In this document: one piece after another, positions 1 to 7,382 of the stretch
How positions within the stretch are numbered: position 1 is the stretch's first letter
Layout of the letters: every line of letters begins with the position of its first letter
Source: a virus
IMG/VR virus record: IMGVR_UViG_3300046007_008316
Location: 1-28,659 of that record
DNA length: 28,659 nucleotides
Strand: one strand, 5' to 3'
Made by a program: the position numbers and the translations under genes
Notes under the pieces: model-generated
What the model saw: only the letters and a program-made list of their open reading frames with translations
Told to the model about the DNA's origin: nothing
Databases searched by the model: none

Positions 1-243
1 GAGAAAGAAGAGGCTCCAATTTTAGAAGAAAAAAAACAAAAAGATTATATTAAAAACAAATTAACACAGATAAAAGTAAAACAAGAGTTACAAAATTTAT
101 CAGAAACAAGTCGTCAGTTGGAAAGAGCGAATAGACTTTTATCTGAAGGAGCACAATTTGTAGGTAAAACAAATTTAGATAATTTAATTTTTAATAAAAA
201 AGGTAAACAAATTAAAATAGACACAAGAGGAAATATTATATGA
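1..243 (+). CDS. C-terminal part of an unknown protein (5' end outside window)
   Basis: An open frame runs in from the left edge in frame 1 and ends at a TGA at 241-243; about 80 residues are visible. They are highly charged and Lys/Glu/Gln-rich. The first two thirds look helical or coiled-coil (residues about 10-50), and the end is a short mixed segment finishing in DTRGNII. The stop overlaps the ATG of the next gene (ATGA at 240-243), so the two are probably translationally coupled and share the transcript leading to the terminase. I do not recognise the family. A structural or packaging accessory role is only suggested by its neighbours. Confidence 0.75.
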   Translation, partial: EKEEAPILEEKKQKDYIKNKLTQIKVKQELQNLSETSRQLERANRLLSEGAQFVGKTNLDNLIFNKKGKQIKIDTRGNII

Positions 244-659
244 ATTTAATTTATATAAATGAGTTAGGACCAAACTTTAGAGGAGACAATATCTATGAAT
301 TTATTTTTTCAGACGTTGATGACTCGTATGGTGAAGATTGGGATATTGAACCGGCAGCTGGCCGACCACAACCACCAAAAATTGAATTTATCAAAAAAGT
401 TGGTATTTTAAAAAACTCAGACATAGAATTAGAATTAGTTCAAAATTCAGACTTTTTTTGTGTTTATGATGCTGTTGATGGCGTTATTTCATTAGGATGG
501 GAAAAATCGGATTCAGATGAAATAATTGTATATAAAAAGAAACGATTAGTTTTTCAATACGGAGAAAGTATTGAAAATGTTGAAAGTAAATTATACGAAA
601 GAGATGTCGTATTAAATTGGGAAAAAAATTTGATGCTAAATGAAACACATGAATTATAA
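240..659 (+). CDS. Unknown acidic protein upstream of terminase
   Basis: A 139-residue acidic protein I do not recognise. It begins MNLIYINELGPNF and has an Asp/Glu-rich stretch with a Pro-rich turn (EPAAGRPQPPK, about residues 37-47), followed by what look like alternating beta strands (KVGILKNSDIELELVQ). No signal peptide or membrane segment is visible. The start overlaps the previous stop by 4 nt (ATGA), and the 3' end overlaps the next gene by up to 20 nt, so it belongs to the compact operon that leads into the terminase. The mixed, beta-rich composition would suit a small virion or assembly factor, but that is inference. Confidence 0.8.
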   Translation: MNLIYINELGPNFRGDNIYEFIFSDVDDSYGEDWDIEPAAGRPQPPKIEFIKKVGILKNSDIELELVQNSDFFCVYDAVDGVISLGWEKSDSDEIIVYKKKRLVFQYGESIENVESKLYERDVVLNWEKNLMLNETHEL

Positions 660-1272
660 ACTTCAAAAATTACTTCATGAAGGGTTTTCTATTAAAACAT
701 TAGAAAATCTATCAGAAAAACAATTATCTTCTTTATACCGTAGAATTATGGAGCAAGAAGGGACACTTAATGTTAAAAAAGGTTCCCCTGAAGAGGCTAA
801 GGCCAAATCTGCCGGTAAATCATTTGTTACTTATGAAGAAGAACTTGAAGAAGATGACTTCGCATTAAATAGAATGGCAGGAAACGACCCATATGAAACG
901 GGTGATAATTATTCTGGACCTGGTTCAGATGATGGATTTGGTGATGAATATGACGGAATGTCGATTGAAGGAGAACTTGAAGAAAAAGCGGTCTCTAGAC
1001 AACAACAAAAAATTATGGGGTTGGCTCTTTCTGTTAAAAAAGGAGATACTCCAAAATCCAAGGTTTCTAAAAAAGTTCAAAATATGGCAAAAGAAATGTC
1101 TAAAAAAGAATTAGAAGATTTTGCATCCACAAAACACAAAGGTCTACCAAAAAGAGTTGAAGAGGATGATGTAAAAAAATTAGAAGAAAGTATTTTATCA
1201 ATAGTACAAAAACATATACCAACTCACTTTACAAAAGGAGAACTTTTAAGAAATTTTAGAAGTAGAATTTAA
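640..1272 (+). CDS. DUF3008-like protein directly upstream of terminase large subunit
   Basis: A 210-residue protein. The N-terminal ~40 residues look helical (KLQKLLHEGFSIKTLENL). The middle (about 65-115) is a Gly/Asp/Glu-rich, probably disordered linker. The C-terminal part carries SRQQQKIMGLAL followed by KELEDFASTKHKGLPKRV (about residues 155-173). That second motif is characteristic of small DUF3008-type proteins of bacteria and phages, whose function is unknown. Two in-frame ATGs are possible (640 and 649); both overlap the end of the preceding gene. The gene ends 6 nt before the terminase start, where T4 has the small terminase gene 16. I see no convincing gp16 similarity, so a packaging role is only positional inference. 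An L-H-E sequence near the N-terminus weakly resembles a gp21 cleavage site. Confidence 0.85.
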   Translation: MKHMNYKLQKLLHEGFSIKTLENLSEKQLSSLYRRIMEQEGTLNVKKGSPEEAKAKSAGKSFVTYEEELEEDDFALNRMAGNDPYETGDNYSGPGSDDGFGDEYDGMSIEGELEEKAVSRQQQKIMGLALSVKKGDTPKSKVSKKVQNMAKEMSKKELEDFASTKHKGLPKRVEEDDVKKLEESILSIVQKHIPTHFTKGELLRNFRSRI

Positions 1273-1278
1273 AAATGA

Positions 1279-3054
1279 ATGTCGCTTTCAAAAGAACAAA
1301 TATTATTAGAATATGCTAAATGTGTAAACGACACACCTTACGCACTAAAAACATATTTGCAAACTTACGACAACACACAATCAAAATACGTACCGCTAGA
1401 ACTATTTAATGACCAAGTCACTTTGGTAAAAGATTACGATACTGCTGAAGAAAATATAGCACTTAAATATCGTCAAGCGGGTGTATCGACCGTAACATCT
1501 GCATGGGCATCAAAAAGATTAGTTTTTGCAAAAAAATCAAAACCTGAAAAAATTCTAATTATTGCAAACAAACTTGATACTGCTGTTGAGATGGCAAACA
1601 AAGTACGTTCATTTGTTGAACAATGGCCAAATTGGTTAGGTGTTGGATTTTCTTCTGAAAAAAATGCAGCAAGACATTTTAAATTAACAAACGGTTGTGA
1701 AGTTAAAGCCGTTGCAACTTCAAAAGATGCACTTCGTGGGTATACACCAACTATTCTTATTTTTGATGAGGCGGCATACATTGATGCTGATGAAGATTTT
1801 TGGTCAGCGTGTATGGCATCCCTTTCAACGGGTGGTAAAGTAATTGTTATTTCAACACCCAACGGATTCGACCCAATTTACTACTCAATTTATACTCAGG
1901 CAGTAAAAGGAATGAATGACTTTAAAATTACTGAGATGTTTTGGTTTAGAGACCCTAGATACTCCAAAGACTTAAAACTAATCAAGTGTGATGATATAAT
2001 ACATTACATGTTAAATAGAGCTGACTATAAGGATGATGAAATAACCATCGATTATTCAAATATAAAAGTATCGGATAGAGACTTTGAAGATATTAAACAA
2101 AAAATTGAAAACGGGTACAAGGCATATTCATCGTGGTTTGAATCGATGTCAAAAAAATTAAAATTTGATAAACGTAAAATATCACAAGAGTTAGAATGTA
2201 ACTTTTTAGGGTCAGGGGATAATGTCATTCCCCCTGAAACTATGAAAAAAATAAAAGAAAACCATATTAAAGAACCTGAAAACAAATTTATGGGTGGAGT
2301 TCTTTGGCAATGGAAAGAACCGATTGTTGGTCATAGATATATTATGGGAATGGACGTTTCAAGAGGTGACAGTGAAGATTTTACAACTTTTATTATAATT
2401 GATTTTGATGAAAGAGAACAAGTCTTAGAATATATTGCAAAAGTTCCACCTGATATTGTGGCGGAAATAGCATATAAATGGGCAATAATGTATAACGCAT
2501 TTATTGTAACCGACATTACAGGTGGTATGGGGGTTGCAACTTCTAGAAAACTTCAAGAACTTGGATATAAAAATTTGTATGTTGATGGTGTTAATCCTGC
2601 AGACAAATGGAAATGGGACCCGAAACAAGAAGATAAAATACCAGGAATAAATTTTAACTCAAAAAGAGTTTTAATTGTTCAAGCGTTCGAAGAGGCGTTG
2701 AGGTTTGGGTTCGGAGTTAGGTCCCAAAGACTTTTTAATGAACTTAATACTTTTGTTTATGTAAACGGAAGACCTGACCACCAAAAAGGTCAACACGACG
2801 ATTTAATTATGGCAATGGCCATGGCTATTTATGTTGGGGAGTCATCTTTTTCTAAATTGGAGAAAGCGACAGAACAAGCAAAAGCGATGATTGAATCTTG
2901 GACAACAGACAAAACTATGTTTAAAGATTCGTCACAAAATTTTAATCCATCAATTCCGGTTCAAAATGATATGTATAGTAATAGAGCATATACTGGACCA
3001 ACTAAAAGTGACTATGAAAATTATTCTTGGTTATTTGGAGGAAGAAGAGTTTAG
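1279..3054 (+). CDS. 17: Terminase large subunit (T4 gp17-like)
   Basis: DNA-packaging motor ATPase and headful nuclease, which docks on the portal and pumps DNA into the prohead. At 591 residues it is close to T4 gp17 (610). The N-terminal ATPase has a Walker A variant KYRQAGVST (residues 63-71), Walker B ILIFDEAAYI (159-168) and a coupling motif ISTPNG (191-196). The C-terminal RNase H-like nuclease has the acidic set GMDVSRG (D359), VTDITGG (D411) and QHDDLIMAMA (D507/D508). The start at 1279 gives MSLSKEQILLEY; an overlapping ATG at 1275 is in another frame and stops quickly. There is no Shine-Dalgarno sequence, and the upstream bases are AAAAATGA. The portal gene follows, as in T4. Confidence 0.97.
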   Translation: MSLSKEQILLEYAKCVNDTPYALKTYLQTYDNTQSKYVPLELFNDQVTLVKDYDTAEENIALKYRQAGVSTVTSAWASKRLVFAKKSKPEKILIIANKLDTAVEMANKVRSFVEQWPNWLGVGFSSEKNAARHFKLTNGCEVKAVATSKDALRGYTPTILIFDEAAYIDADEDFWSACMASLSTGGKVIVISTPNGFDPIYYSIYTQAVKGMNDFKITEMFWFRDPRYSKDLKLIKCDDIIHYMLNRADYKDDEITIDYSNIKVSDRDFEDIKQKIENGYKAYSSWFESMSKKLKFDKRKISQELECNFLGSGDNVIPPETMKKIKENHIKEPENKFMGGVLWQWKEPIVGHRYIMGMDVSRGDSEDFTTFIIIDFDEREQVLEYIAKVPPDIVAEIAYKWAIMYNAFIVTDITGGMGVATSRKLQELGYKNLYVDGVNPADKWKWDPKQEDKIPGINFNSKRVLIVQAFEEALRFGFGVRSQRLFNELNTFVYVNGRPDHQKGQHDDLIMAMAMAIYVGESSFSKLEKATEQAKAMIESWTTDKTMFKDSSQNFNPSIPVQNDMYSNRAYTGPTKSDYENYSWLFGGRRV

Positions 3055-3087
3055 AATATTATAAAATGAACTATTTTAAAAAATAAA

Positions 3088-4914
3088 ATGGCAGAAGAAA
3101 AATATACAGTTTGGCAAAGATTAGGTAGAGTTTTTGGACCTAATTCAACAATTGACCAGCAATCACCTGTTTTTAAATTCGATAAAAAAGAATTATTAAA
3201 AACACCAAACAAACAAGAATTTGAAAAAGAAAAACTTCAAGCTCAACAGACCATGTATATTGGTCAGCAATGGCAAAAAGTAGAAAGTAATCTTTATCAA
3301 CAGGCGGTTTATTATGAACCAACAAGAATGGCATCATATTATGATTATGAATCCATGGAATATACCCCCGAAATTTCAGCAGCATTAGACATTTATGCTG
3401 AAGAGTCGACAACACCCGACAAAGATGGACACATTTTACAAATCTATTCTGAATCAAAAAGAATTAAATCAGTTTTAACCGATTTATTTAATAACAAATT
3501 GGATATAAATACAAACTTACCAATGTGGATTAGAAACACTTGTAAGTTTGGTGATAATTTTGTTTATTTAAAATTAGACCCCGAAAGAGGAGTTGTGGGT
3601 TGTCAACAATTACCCAACATCCAAATAGAAAGATTAGAAAAAGGAATGAAATTCCAACCTGAAAAATATTCAGCAGAAATTGAAAATGACGCTCTTAAAT
3701 TCACATGGAAAGAAAAAAACATGGAATTTAACACATGGGAGATAGGTCACTTTAGAATATTAGGTGATGATAGAAAATTACCATATGGTACATCAATGTT
3801 AGAAAAGGCTCGTCGTATTTGGAAACAATTACTATTATCTGAAGACGCGATGTTAATTTACCGTGTATCGAGAGCACCTGAAAGACGGGTGTTTAAAGTA
3901 TTTGTGGGTAATATGGATGACAAAGATGTGGATGCTTACGTACAAAGAGTTGCTAATAAATTCAAAAGAGACCAAATTGTAGACCAAAAAACAGGAAATG
4001 TTGACATGAGATTTAATCAAATGGCAGTAGACCAAGATTATTTTATCCCTGTTAGAGACCCAGCAGCAACTAATCCTATTGAAACATTAGATGGGGCTAA
4101 AAACTTAGCAGAAATCGCGGATATTGAATATATCCAAAAGAAACTTGTTACAGCATTAAGAATCCCTAAAGCGTATTTAGGATTTGAAGAGGCAGTCGGT
4201 GATGGTAAAAATTTATCACTATTAGATATTAGATTTGCTAGAACAATTAATAGGATTCAAAAATCTATGATTGCAGAACTAAATAAAATTGCAATCATTC
4301 ATTTGTTTCTTTTAGGGTTCGAAGATGAATTAACCAATTTCACACTTGGATTAACCAACCCATCTAAACAATCTGATTTATTAGGTATAGAATTATGGAA
4401 AGAAAAAATAACATTATTTAAAGATGCGGTCGCACCAATTCAAGATAGTGTTGCCCCTGTATCAGCATCATGGGCCAAAAAACATATTCTTGGATTTTCT
4501 GATGATGAAATTAGACTTGATTTACAACAACAAAGAATTGAAAGAGCTGTATCTGCAGAACTTGGTAAAACGGCAGAAGTTATTACTAAAACAGGTTTAT
4601 TTGATACCCTTGATTCACTTTATGGTAAAAAAGATGAAGCCGCTGCAGGTGGAGCACCTGCCGAAGGTGGGGCACCTGAAGGTGGAGGAATGCCACCTGA
4701 AGAAGGAGGAGCACCTCCTGAAGCTGGAGGTGGAGCACCACCACCACCACCCGCAGAAGGTGGAGCAGTAACTCCTGAAAATTTTAACAGAAATGATTTA
4801 AATTTAATTTTGGAAAACACACTTTTTGATAGAGATAATACCTTAGATTTATCAAAAGGTAGATTATCTATCAATGAAATTGATGACAAAATAAATAAAT
4901 TATTAAACAAGTAA
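3088..4914 (+). CDS. 20: Portal vertex protein (T4 gp20-like)
   Basis: Portal (head-tail connector) subunit. It forms the dodecameric ring through which DNA is packaged and to which terminase and neck bind. At 608 residues it is somewhat longer than T4 gp20 (524). Recognisable portal-family stretches include YYDYESMEYTPEISAALDIY (about 90-109), WIRNTCKFGDNFVYLKL (about 148-164) and IPKAYLGFEEAVGDGKNLS (about 358-376). The extra length is largely a C-terminal Gly/Pro/Ala/Glu-rich linker (residues 518-560) followed by a short helical tail. The start follows an A-rich leader without a Shine-Dalgarno sequence. Its place between terminase and prohead protease matches T4 order. Confidence 0.96.
   Translation: MAEEKYTVWQRLGRVFGPNSTIDQQSPVFKFDKKELLKTPNKQEFEKEKLQAQQTMYIGQQWQKVESNLYQQAVYYEPTRMASYYDYESMEYTPEISAALDIYAEESTTPDKDGHILQIYSESKRIKSVLTDLFNNKLDINTNLPMWIRNTCKFGDNFVYLKLDPERGVVGCQQLPNIQIERLEKGMKFQPEKYSAEIENDALKFTWKEKNMEFNTWEIGHFRILGDDRKLPYGTSMLEKARRIWKQLLLSEDAMLIYRVSRAPERRVFKVFVGNMDDKDVDAYVQRVANKFKRDQIVDQKTGNVDMRFNQMAVDQDYFIPVRDPAATNPIETLDGAKNLAEIADIEYIQKKLVTALRIPKAYLGFEEAVGDGKNLSLLDIRFARTINRIQKSMIAELNKIAIIHLFLLGFEDELTNFTLGLTNPSKQSDLLGIELWKEKITLFKDAVAPIQDSVAPVSASWAKKHILGFSDDEIRLDLQQQRIERAVSAELGKTAEVITKTGLFDTLDSLYGKKDEAAAGGAPAEGGAPEGGGMPPEEGGAPPEAGGGAPPPPPAEGGAVTPENFNRNDLNLILENTLFDRDNTLDLSKGRLSINEIDDKINKLLNK
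4639..4767 (+). repeat. Low-complexity Gly/Pro/Ala/Glu linker inside the portal gene
   Basis: Imperfect triplet-rich repeats encode about 43 residues made almost only of G, P, A and E, including units such as AEGGAPEGGG and GAPPPPP. The segment stays in frame with the rest of the portal. It probably encodes a flexible tether between the portal body and a conserved-looking C-terminal helix. Such tracts are prone to length variation by slippage. Confidence 0.8.
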
Positions 4915-4915
4915 G

Positions 4916-4922
4916 TATTTAT
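4916..4922 (+). promoter_or_regulatory. TATTTAT element upstream of 4937 gene
   Basis: Coding-strand TATTTAT, then CTAAAAAAATA, 14 nt before the ATG at 4937. It is one of eight copies of the same word, in the same orientation, in the short intergenic gaps. It is a candidate late promoter core for the gp55-like sigma or a translation-initiation element; which one is unknown. Confidence 0.35.
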
Positions 4923-4936
4923 CTAAAAAAATAGAT

Positions 4937-5674
4937 ATGGCAACTTTTGGTGAAATAAAAACTAAAATAGACGAAACTTTCATTAACTTATATGGTAAGG
5001 ATGAGTTTAAATTTTTCAGCAATCAATTCAAAAAGATTGTTTTGGAAAATAAAGACATTGCGGAACTTTATTATATCTATAATGATTTGACAGAAAATAA
5101 AGGTATATCAGTAGACTTAGTTAATGACTATATTAATGAGTCTGTAGAGTACTCACAAATTTTGGTTGAAAATAATAATAAAGAATTAAGTAGAATTAAT
5201 TCATGGATTAATAGAATCAATTTACATGGGGATGTAAAAAATATTTACGAAACAATTGATAGTGTGATTTATAACAATTCTATTAAAAATCTTGAAAATA
5301 TTTTAGAATCAAAAAAACAAATATCTAAAACTTTATCTACACCTAAAAAAGAAGTAACCATCAAAGAATCCATCAACTTACCTTTAGAGACTATGTTGAA
5401 AGTTGCAAACTCAAAACTTAATGATGAAATTACTAATTTGTCAGAAAGTGAAAAAAATGATATTAAAGAAATAGTTTCTCTATCTAAAACTGAGTTAGAA
5501 AATAGAATGGAAAACTTAAAGGAATGTATTATTGAAAACTTAAAAGTAAAAATAAACGAGTCTACTGAAAGTGATTTAAAAAATACAATTGAAAAAACTG
5601 TAACCAAAATACAAAACTCACCTGTTGATTTTTACAATTACTATAAGTTAAGACAACTCCAAGAAGGTTTATAA
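4937..5674 (+). CDS. Unknown helical protein between portal and prohead protease
   Basis: A 245-residue, Lys/Glu/Asn-rich, almost entirely helical-looking protein. It begins MATFGEIKTKIDE and has probable coiled coil over about residues 155-235 (LNDEITNLSESEKNDIKEI and following). No catalytic motif or membrane segment was recognised. In T4 the position between genes 20 and 21 holds the small prohead core proteins gp67 and gp68, so a prohead core or head accessory role is plausible from context, but I see no sequence match. I-D-E at residues 11-13 would fit the loose (L/I)xE pattern of gp21 sites, which is weak evidence alone. The stop overlaps the next ATG (TAATG). Confidence 0.85.
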   Translation: MATFGEIKTKIDETFINLYGKDEFKFFSNQFKKIVLENKDIAELYYIYNDLTENKGISVDLVNDYINESVEYSQILVENNNKELSRINSWINRINLHGDVKNIYETIDSVIYNNSIKNLENILESKKQISKTLSTPKKEVTIKESINLPLETMLKVANSKLNDEITNLSESEKNDIKEIVSLSKTELENRMENLKECIIENLKVKINESTESDLKNTIEKTVTKIQNSPVDFYNYYKLRQLQEGL

Positions 5675-5922
5675 TGAAATTTTTTAAAAACATGATGGAG
5701 GGAGCCAATGGTGGTATATCCTCTAAAAGATTTATTGGTCTATTGTGTACTTTTTCTTTAATAATATCTTTATTTGTTTCTTTATTTAGTTGTGGAAGAT
5801 ATGAGGCTCCTGAAATTTTAATAGAAACAATTGGATTATTAGCGTTTGGAACTTTAGGATTGACATCCGTGGATTTCTTTACCAACAAAAAAAAGGATAA
5901 TAAAAATCAAGAAGAAAGTTGA
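5674..5922 (+). CDS. Small two-helix membrane protein, holin candidate
   Basis: An 82-residue membrane protein. After the N-terminal MMEGANGGISSKRFIG there are two hydrophobic segments: about residues 22-42 (LLCTFSLIISLFVSLFS), and about 51-71 (IETIGLLAFGTLGLTSVDFF). It ends in a very polar, basic tail (NKKKDNKNQEES). Two transmembrane helices, small size and a charged C-terminus fit phage holins and related small membrane proteins; the GG-x-SSKR lead-in recalls small phage membrane proteins annotated as holins. A holin would make the pore that triggers lysis, but no endolysin gene is visible nearby, so the function is uncertain. Start and upstream stop share one base (TAATG). The 3' end overlaps the convergent bS21 gene by 16 nt. 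Confidence 0.75.
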   Translation: MKFFKNMMEGANGGISSKRFIGLLCTFSLIISLFVSLFSCGRYEAPEILIETIGLLAFGTLGLTSVDFFTNKKKDNKNQEES

Positions 5923-5927
5923 TTTTT
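5902..5927. terminator. Bidirectional hairpin between convergent holin-candidate and bS21 genes
   Basis: A 9-bp inverted repeat, AAAAATCAA (5902-5910) and TTGATTTTT (5919-5927) with an 8-nt loop, lies over both stop codons. T-rich sequence follows on both strands, so it could terminate transcription from either side. The stem is AT-rich and only moderately stable. Confidence 0.5.
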
Positions 5928-6098
5928 AATTTTTTGTATATAAACCGCCTTTATTCTTTTCTTTCTCGATTTAACAGACTTTTTCTCAAACTCTTGTCTG
6001 TCTCTTAAATGTTCAAGTTGTTTTGTTTTGTATATCTTGAGTTTATATTGTTTTAATGCTTGCTCAATATTATTTTTTTTAACTTCGATAATAATCAT
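5907..6098 (-). CDS. rpsU: Phage-encoded ribosomal protein bS21 homologue
   Basis: A 63-residue homologue of the small ribosomal subunit protein bS21, essentially full length for the family. The diagnostic pattern is complete: MIIIEVKKNNIEQALKQYK, then KTKQLEHLRDRQEFEKKSV, then a basic tail KSRKKRIKAVYIQKI. The spacing NI-x2-ALK-x-YK, LR-x-RQ-x-F-x-K-x-SV and KA-x-YIQ is that of Bacteroidetes bS21 rather than E. coli S21. I chose the ATG at 6098; an upstream extension would need a TTG and lacks similarity. Unlike other intergenic starts here, it has AAAGGA 6 nt before the ATG. The gene runs against the surrounding head genes, from a divergent 100-bp region. It would be incorporated into host 30S subunits. 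Phage bS21 is known in other marine phages; the effect here is inferred. Confidence 0.92.
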   Translation of the reverse strand: MIIIEVKKNNIEQALKQYKLKIYKTKQLEHLRDRQEFEKKSVKSRKKRIKAVYIQKIKNQLSS

Positions 6099-6104
6099 AT
6101 TTTT

Positions 6105-6110
6105 TCCTTT
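6105..6110 (-). promoter_or_regulatory. Shine-Dalgarno-like site for bS21
   Basis: On the coding (minus) strand AAAGGA lies 6 nt upstream of the ATG at 6098, an optimal Shine-Dalgarno position. The other gap-preceded starts inspected here show only A-rich leaders. In Flavobacterium, bS21 helps hide the anti-SD, and rpsU is a rare SD-bearing mRNA, so the site may matter for autoregulation. Confidence 0.6.
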
Positions 6111-6117
6111 TTTTAAT

Positions 6118-6124
6118 ATAAATA
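6118..6124 (-). promoter_or_regulatory. TATTTAT element upstream of bS21
   Basis: Coding-strand TATTTAT (followed by ATTAAAAAAA) ends 19 nt before the bS21 ATG. It has the same word and orientation as the seven other copies in the window. It is a candidate late promoter core or initiation-related element. Confidence 0.35.
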
Positions 6125-6142
6125 TATTAATTTTTTTATCTT

Positions 6143-6171
6143 TTGACAAATTCTTTTGTAATTGTTATAAT
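6143..6171 (+). promoter_or_regulatory. Consensus sigma-70 type promoter for the 6202 gene
   Basis: TTGACA (6143-6148) and TATAAT (6166-6171) are separated by 17 nt, a perfect match to the E. coli-type consensus, 30 nt upstream of the ATG at 6202. It sits in the divergent gap opposite bS21. The Bacteroidetes housekeeping sigma usually prefers TTTG/TAnnTTTG, so whether it is used in the inferred host is open. Confidence 0.55.
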
Positions 6172-6201
6172 TAGAAAAAATAAACCTCTTACATATGAAA
6201 A

Positions 6202-6651
6202 ATGAAGAAAGGAAAAACATCAAAATTAAACATTTTTGATGATGCAAAATGTCAGTATGGAACAGTCGATTCCAAAAATTTCAAATCAATTTATTTAATT
6301 TTACAAACATGGGTCGAACCAAAAGATGATTACAGTAATTGGACATCAATTACAGGTAGTATAAAAAGACAAATTCTACACACACTATTAGAAGTTGTTG
6401 ACCACAAAATTTTTGAAAAGAAGTGTATAGTTGACTTAGATTTAAGAACAAGTGGATTACAAAAAAACAAAAAAAGTTTTTTGAATTTAGAAATTACATT
6501 GTTTATTCACAACCAATCATACGATTTCAAATCAATTCTTTTAAGGTCTAAAATAAAAAATATTTTCCAATCAATATATGTGGATGACTTAAAAAATTCA
6601 CTTTATTTCACATTAAGTAAAACTAAATCAGCACAAATAGAAGAAATATAA
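6202..6651 (+). CDS. Unknown 149-residue protein
   Basis: I do not recognise this protein. It begins MKKGKTSKLNIFDDAKC and has mixed alpha/beta character, with a helix-like stretch around residues 50-72 (ITGSIKRQILHTLLEVVDHK). Strand-like segments follow (KKCIVDLDLRTSG and FLNLEITLFIH). No signal peptide or transmembrane helix is visible. It is the first plus-strand gene after bS21, has its own promoter candidate at 6143-6171, and leads directly into the prohead protease gene, with the TATTTAT element straddling the gap. A role in head assembly or phage-host takeover is possible, but nothing in the sequence decides it. Confidence 0.8.
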   Translation: MKKGKTSKLNIFDDAKCQYGTVDSKNFKSIYLILQTWVEPKDDYSNWTSITGSIKRQILHTLLEVVDHKIFEKKCIVDLDLRTSGLQKNKKSFLNLEITLFIHNQSYDFKSILLRSKIKNIFQSIYVDDLKNSLYFTLSKTKSAQIEEI

Positions 6652-6658
6652 TATTTAT
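6652..6658 (+). promoter_or_regulatory. TATTTAT element upstream of prohead protease
   Basis: TATTTAT followed by CAATAAAAATA, 13 nt before the ATG at 6672. Together with the 4916 and 7702 copies it supports an extended pattern, TATTTAT then a short gap then an A-rich run. It is a candidate late promoter core. Confidence 0.4.
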
Positions 6659-6671
6659 CAATAAAAATATT

Positions 6672-7382
6672 ATGAAAATTTTAGGACCAAAAGACACGGG
6701 TAAAGGGATTCTAGTTGAATGGGATGCTGGTATTATAAATCCAAATGAACCAAGAAACCAAAATTTAATTAGAGAATCTTATGGTCAGTTAGACCATTCT
6801 AAACCGTTTGTTTTTTATGCAACACTTCAAAAATGGGGAGTTCCAAATAGAAACGGTAGAGTATATCCTGAAAAAATATTAAAAAGAGAAGCTGAAAAAT
6901 ATCAAGATGTTATTAAAAAAGGAATGTCAATTTCTGAATTAAACCACCCTGAATCTTCTTTAGTAGATTTAGATAGGGTTTCTCATATTATAACTGAAAC
7001 ATGGTGGGAAGGAAATGTATTGATGGGGAAAATTAAATTATTAACAAGTCCCGGTTTTCACGAAAGAGGAATTGTAACATCTAAGGGTGATGTTGCTGCG
7101 AATCTTATGAGACAAGGAGTCACTATGGGAGTATCTTCTCGTGGGGTCGGGTCTTTAGTAAAAAAAGGAGACCAAAATGAGGTACAGGAGGATTTTGAAT
7201 TAATTTGTTTTGACCTTGTATCATCACCATCTACACCAGGAGCTTATCTTTATTTGAACGCTGAAGATAGACCAAGATATGAAGAAAAATTGGCAGAACA
7301 TGATAATACTTCAGTTAGTGGTGGTGGATTAGAAAAATCTGTTGACTTAATGAAAAGATTGTCCGATTATTTAGGAAAGTAA
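6672..7382 (+). CDS. 21: Prohead core protease (T4 gp21-like)
   Basis: Serine protease that digests the scaffold and trims the capsid protein during head maturation. At 236 residues it is close to T4 gp21 (212). Family motifs are visible: WGVPNRNGRVYP (about 55-66), a catalytic-His segment ISELNHPES (H92), the Ser segment TMGVSSRGVGS (S155 or S156) and FDLVSSPSTPGAY (181-192, likely the third catalytic residue D181). The start gives MKILGPKDTGKG. It is followed 12 nt later by a small DUF4494-like gene and then, past a terminator, by scaffold and capsid. T4 gp21 cuts after (L/I)xE, and candidate sites of that type exist in neighbouring proteins. Confidence 0.95.
   Translation: MKILGPKDTGKGILVEWDAGIINPNEPRNQNLIRESYGQLDHSKPFVFYATLQKWGVPNRNGRVYPEKILKREAEKYQDVIKKGMSISELNHPESSLVDLDRVSHIITETWWEGNVLMGKIKLLTSPGFHERGIVTSKGDVAANLMRQGVTMGVSSRGVGSLVKKGDQNEVQEDFELICFDLVSSPSTPGAYLYLNAEDRPRYEEKLAEHDNTSVSGGGLEKSVDLMKRLSDYLGK

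Noticed and set aside
1275-1320. Alternative ATG at 1275 before the terminase
   Set aside because: It is out of frame with the terminase and stops after a few codons; the in-frame ATG at 1279 gives the expected protein.
1473-1862. Minus-strand open frame of 129 residues within the terminase gene
   Set aside because: It lies fully inside the terminase coding region, whose protein motifs are unambiguous. No similarity or regulatory signal supports the opposite frame.
4620-4910. Minus-strand open frame with Pro/Gly-rich sequence
   Set aside because: It is antisense to the Gly/Pro-rich C-terminal linker of the portal gene, and the composition is a mirror of that tract.
6099-6149. Longer bS21 start with 17 extra residues
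   Set aside because: It would need a TTG codon. The extra residues do not match the family, which begins at MIII, and the Shine-Dalgarno-like site fits the ATG at 6098.
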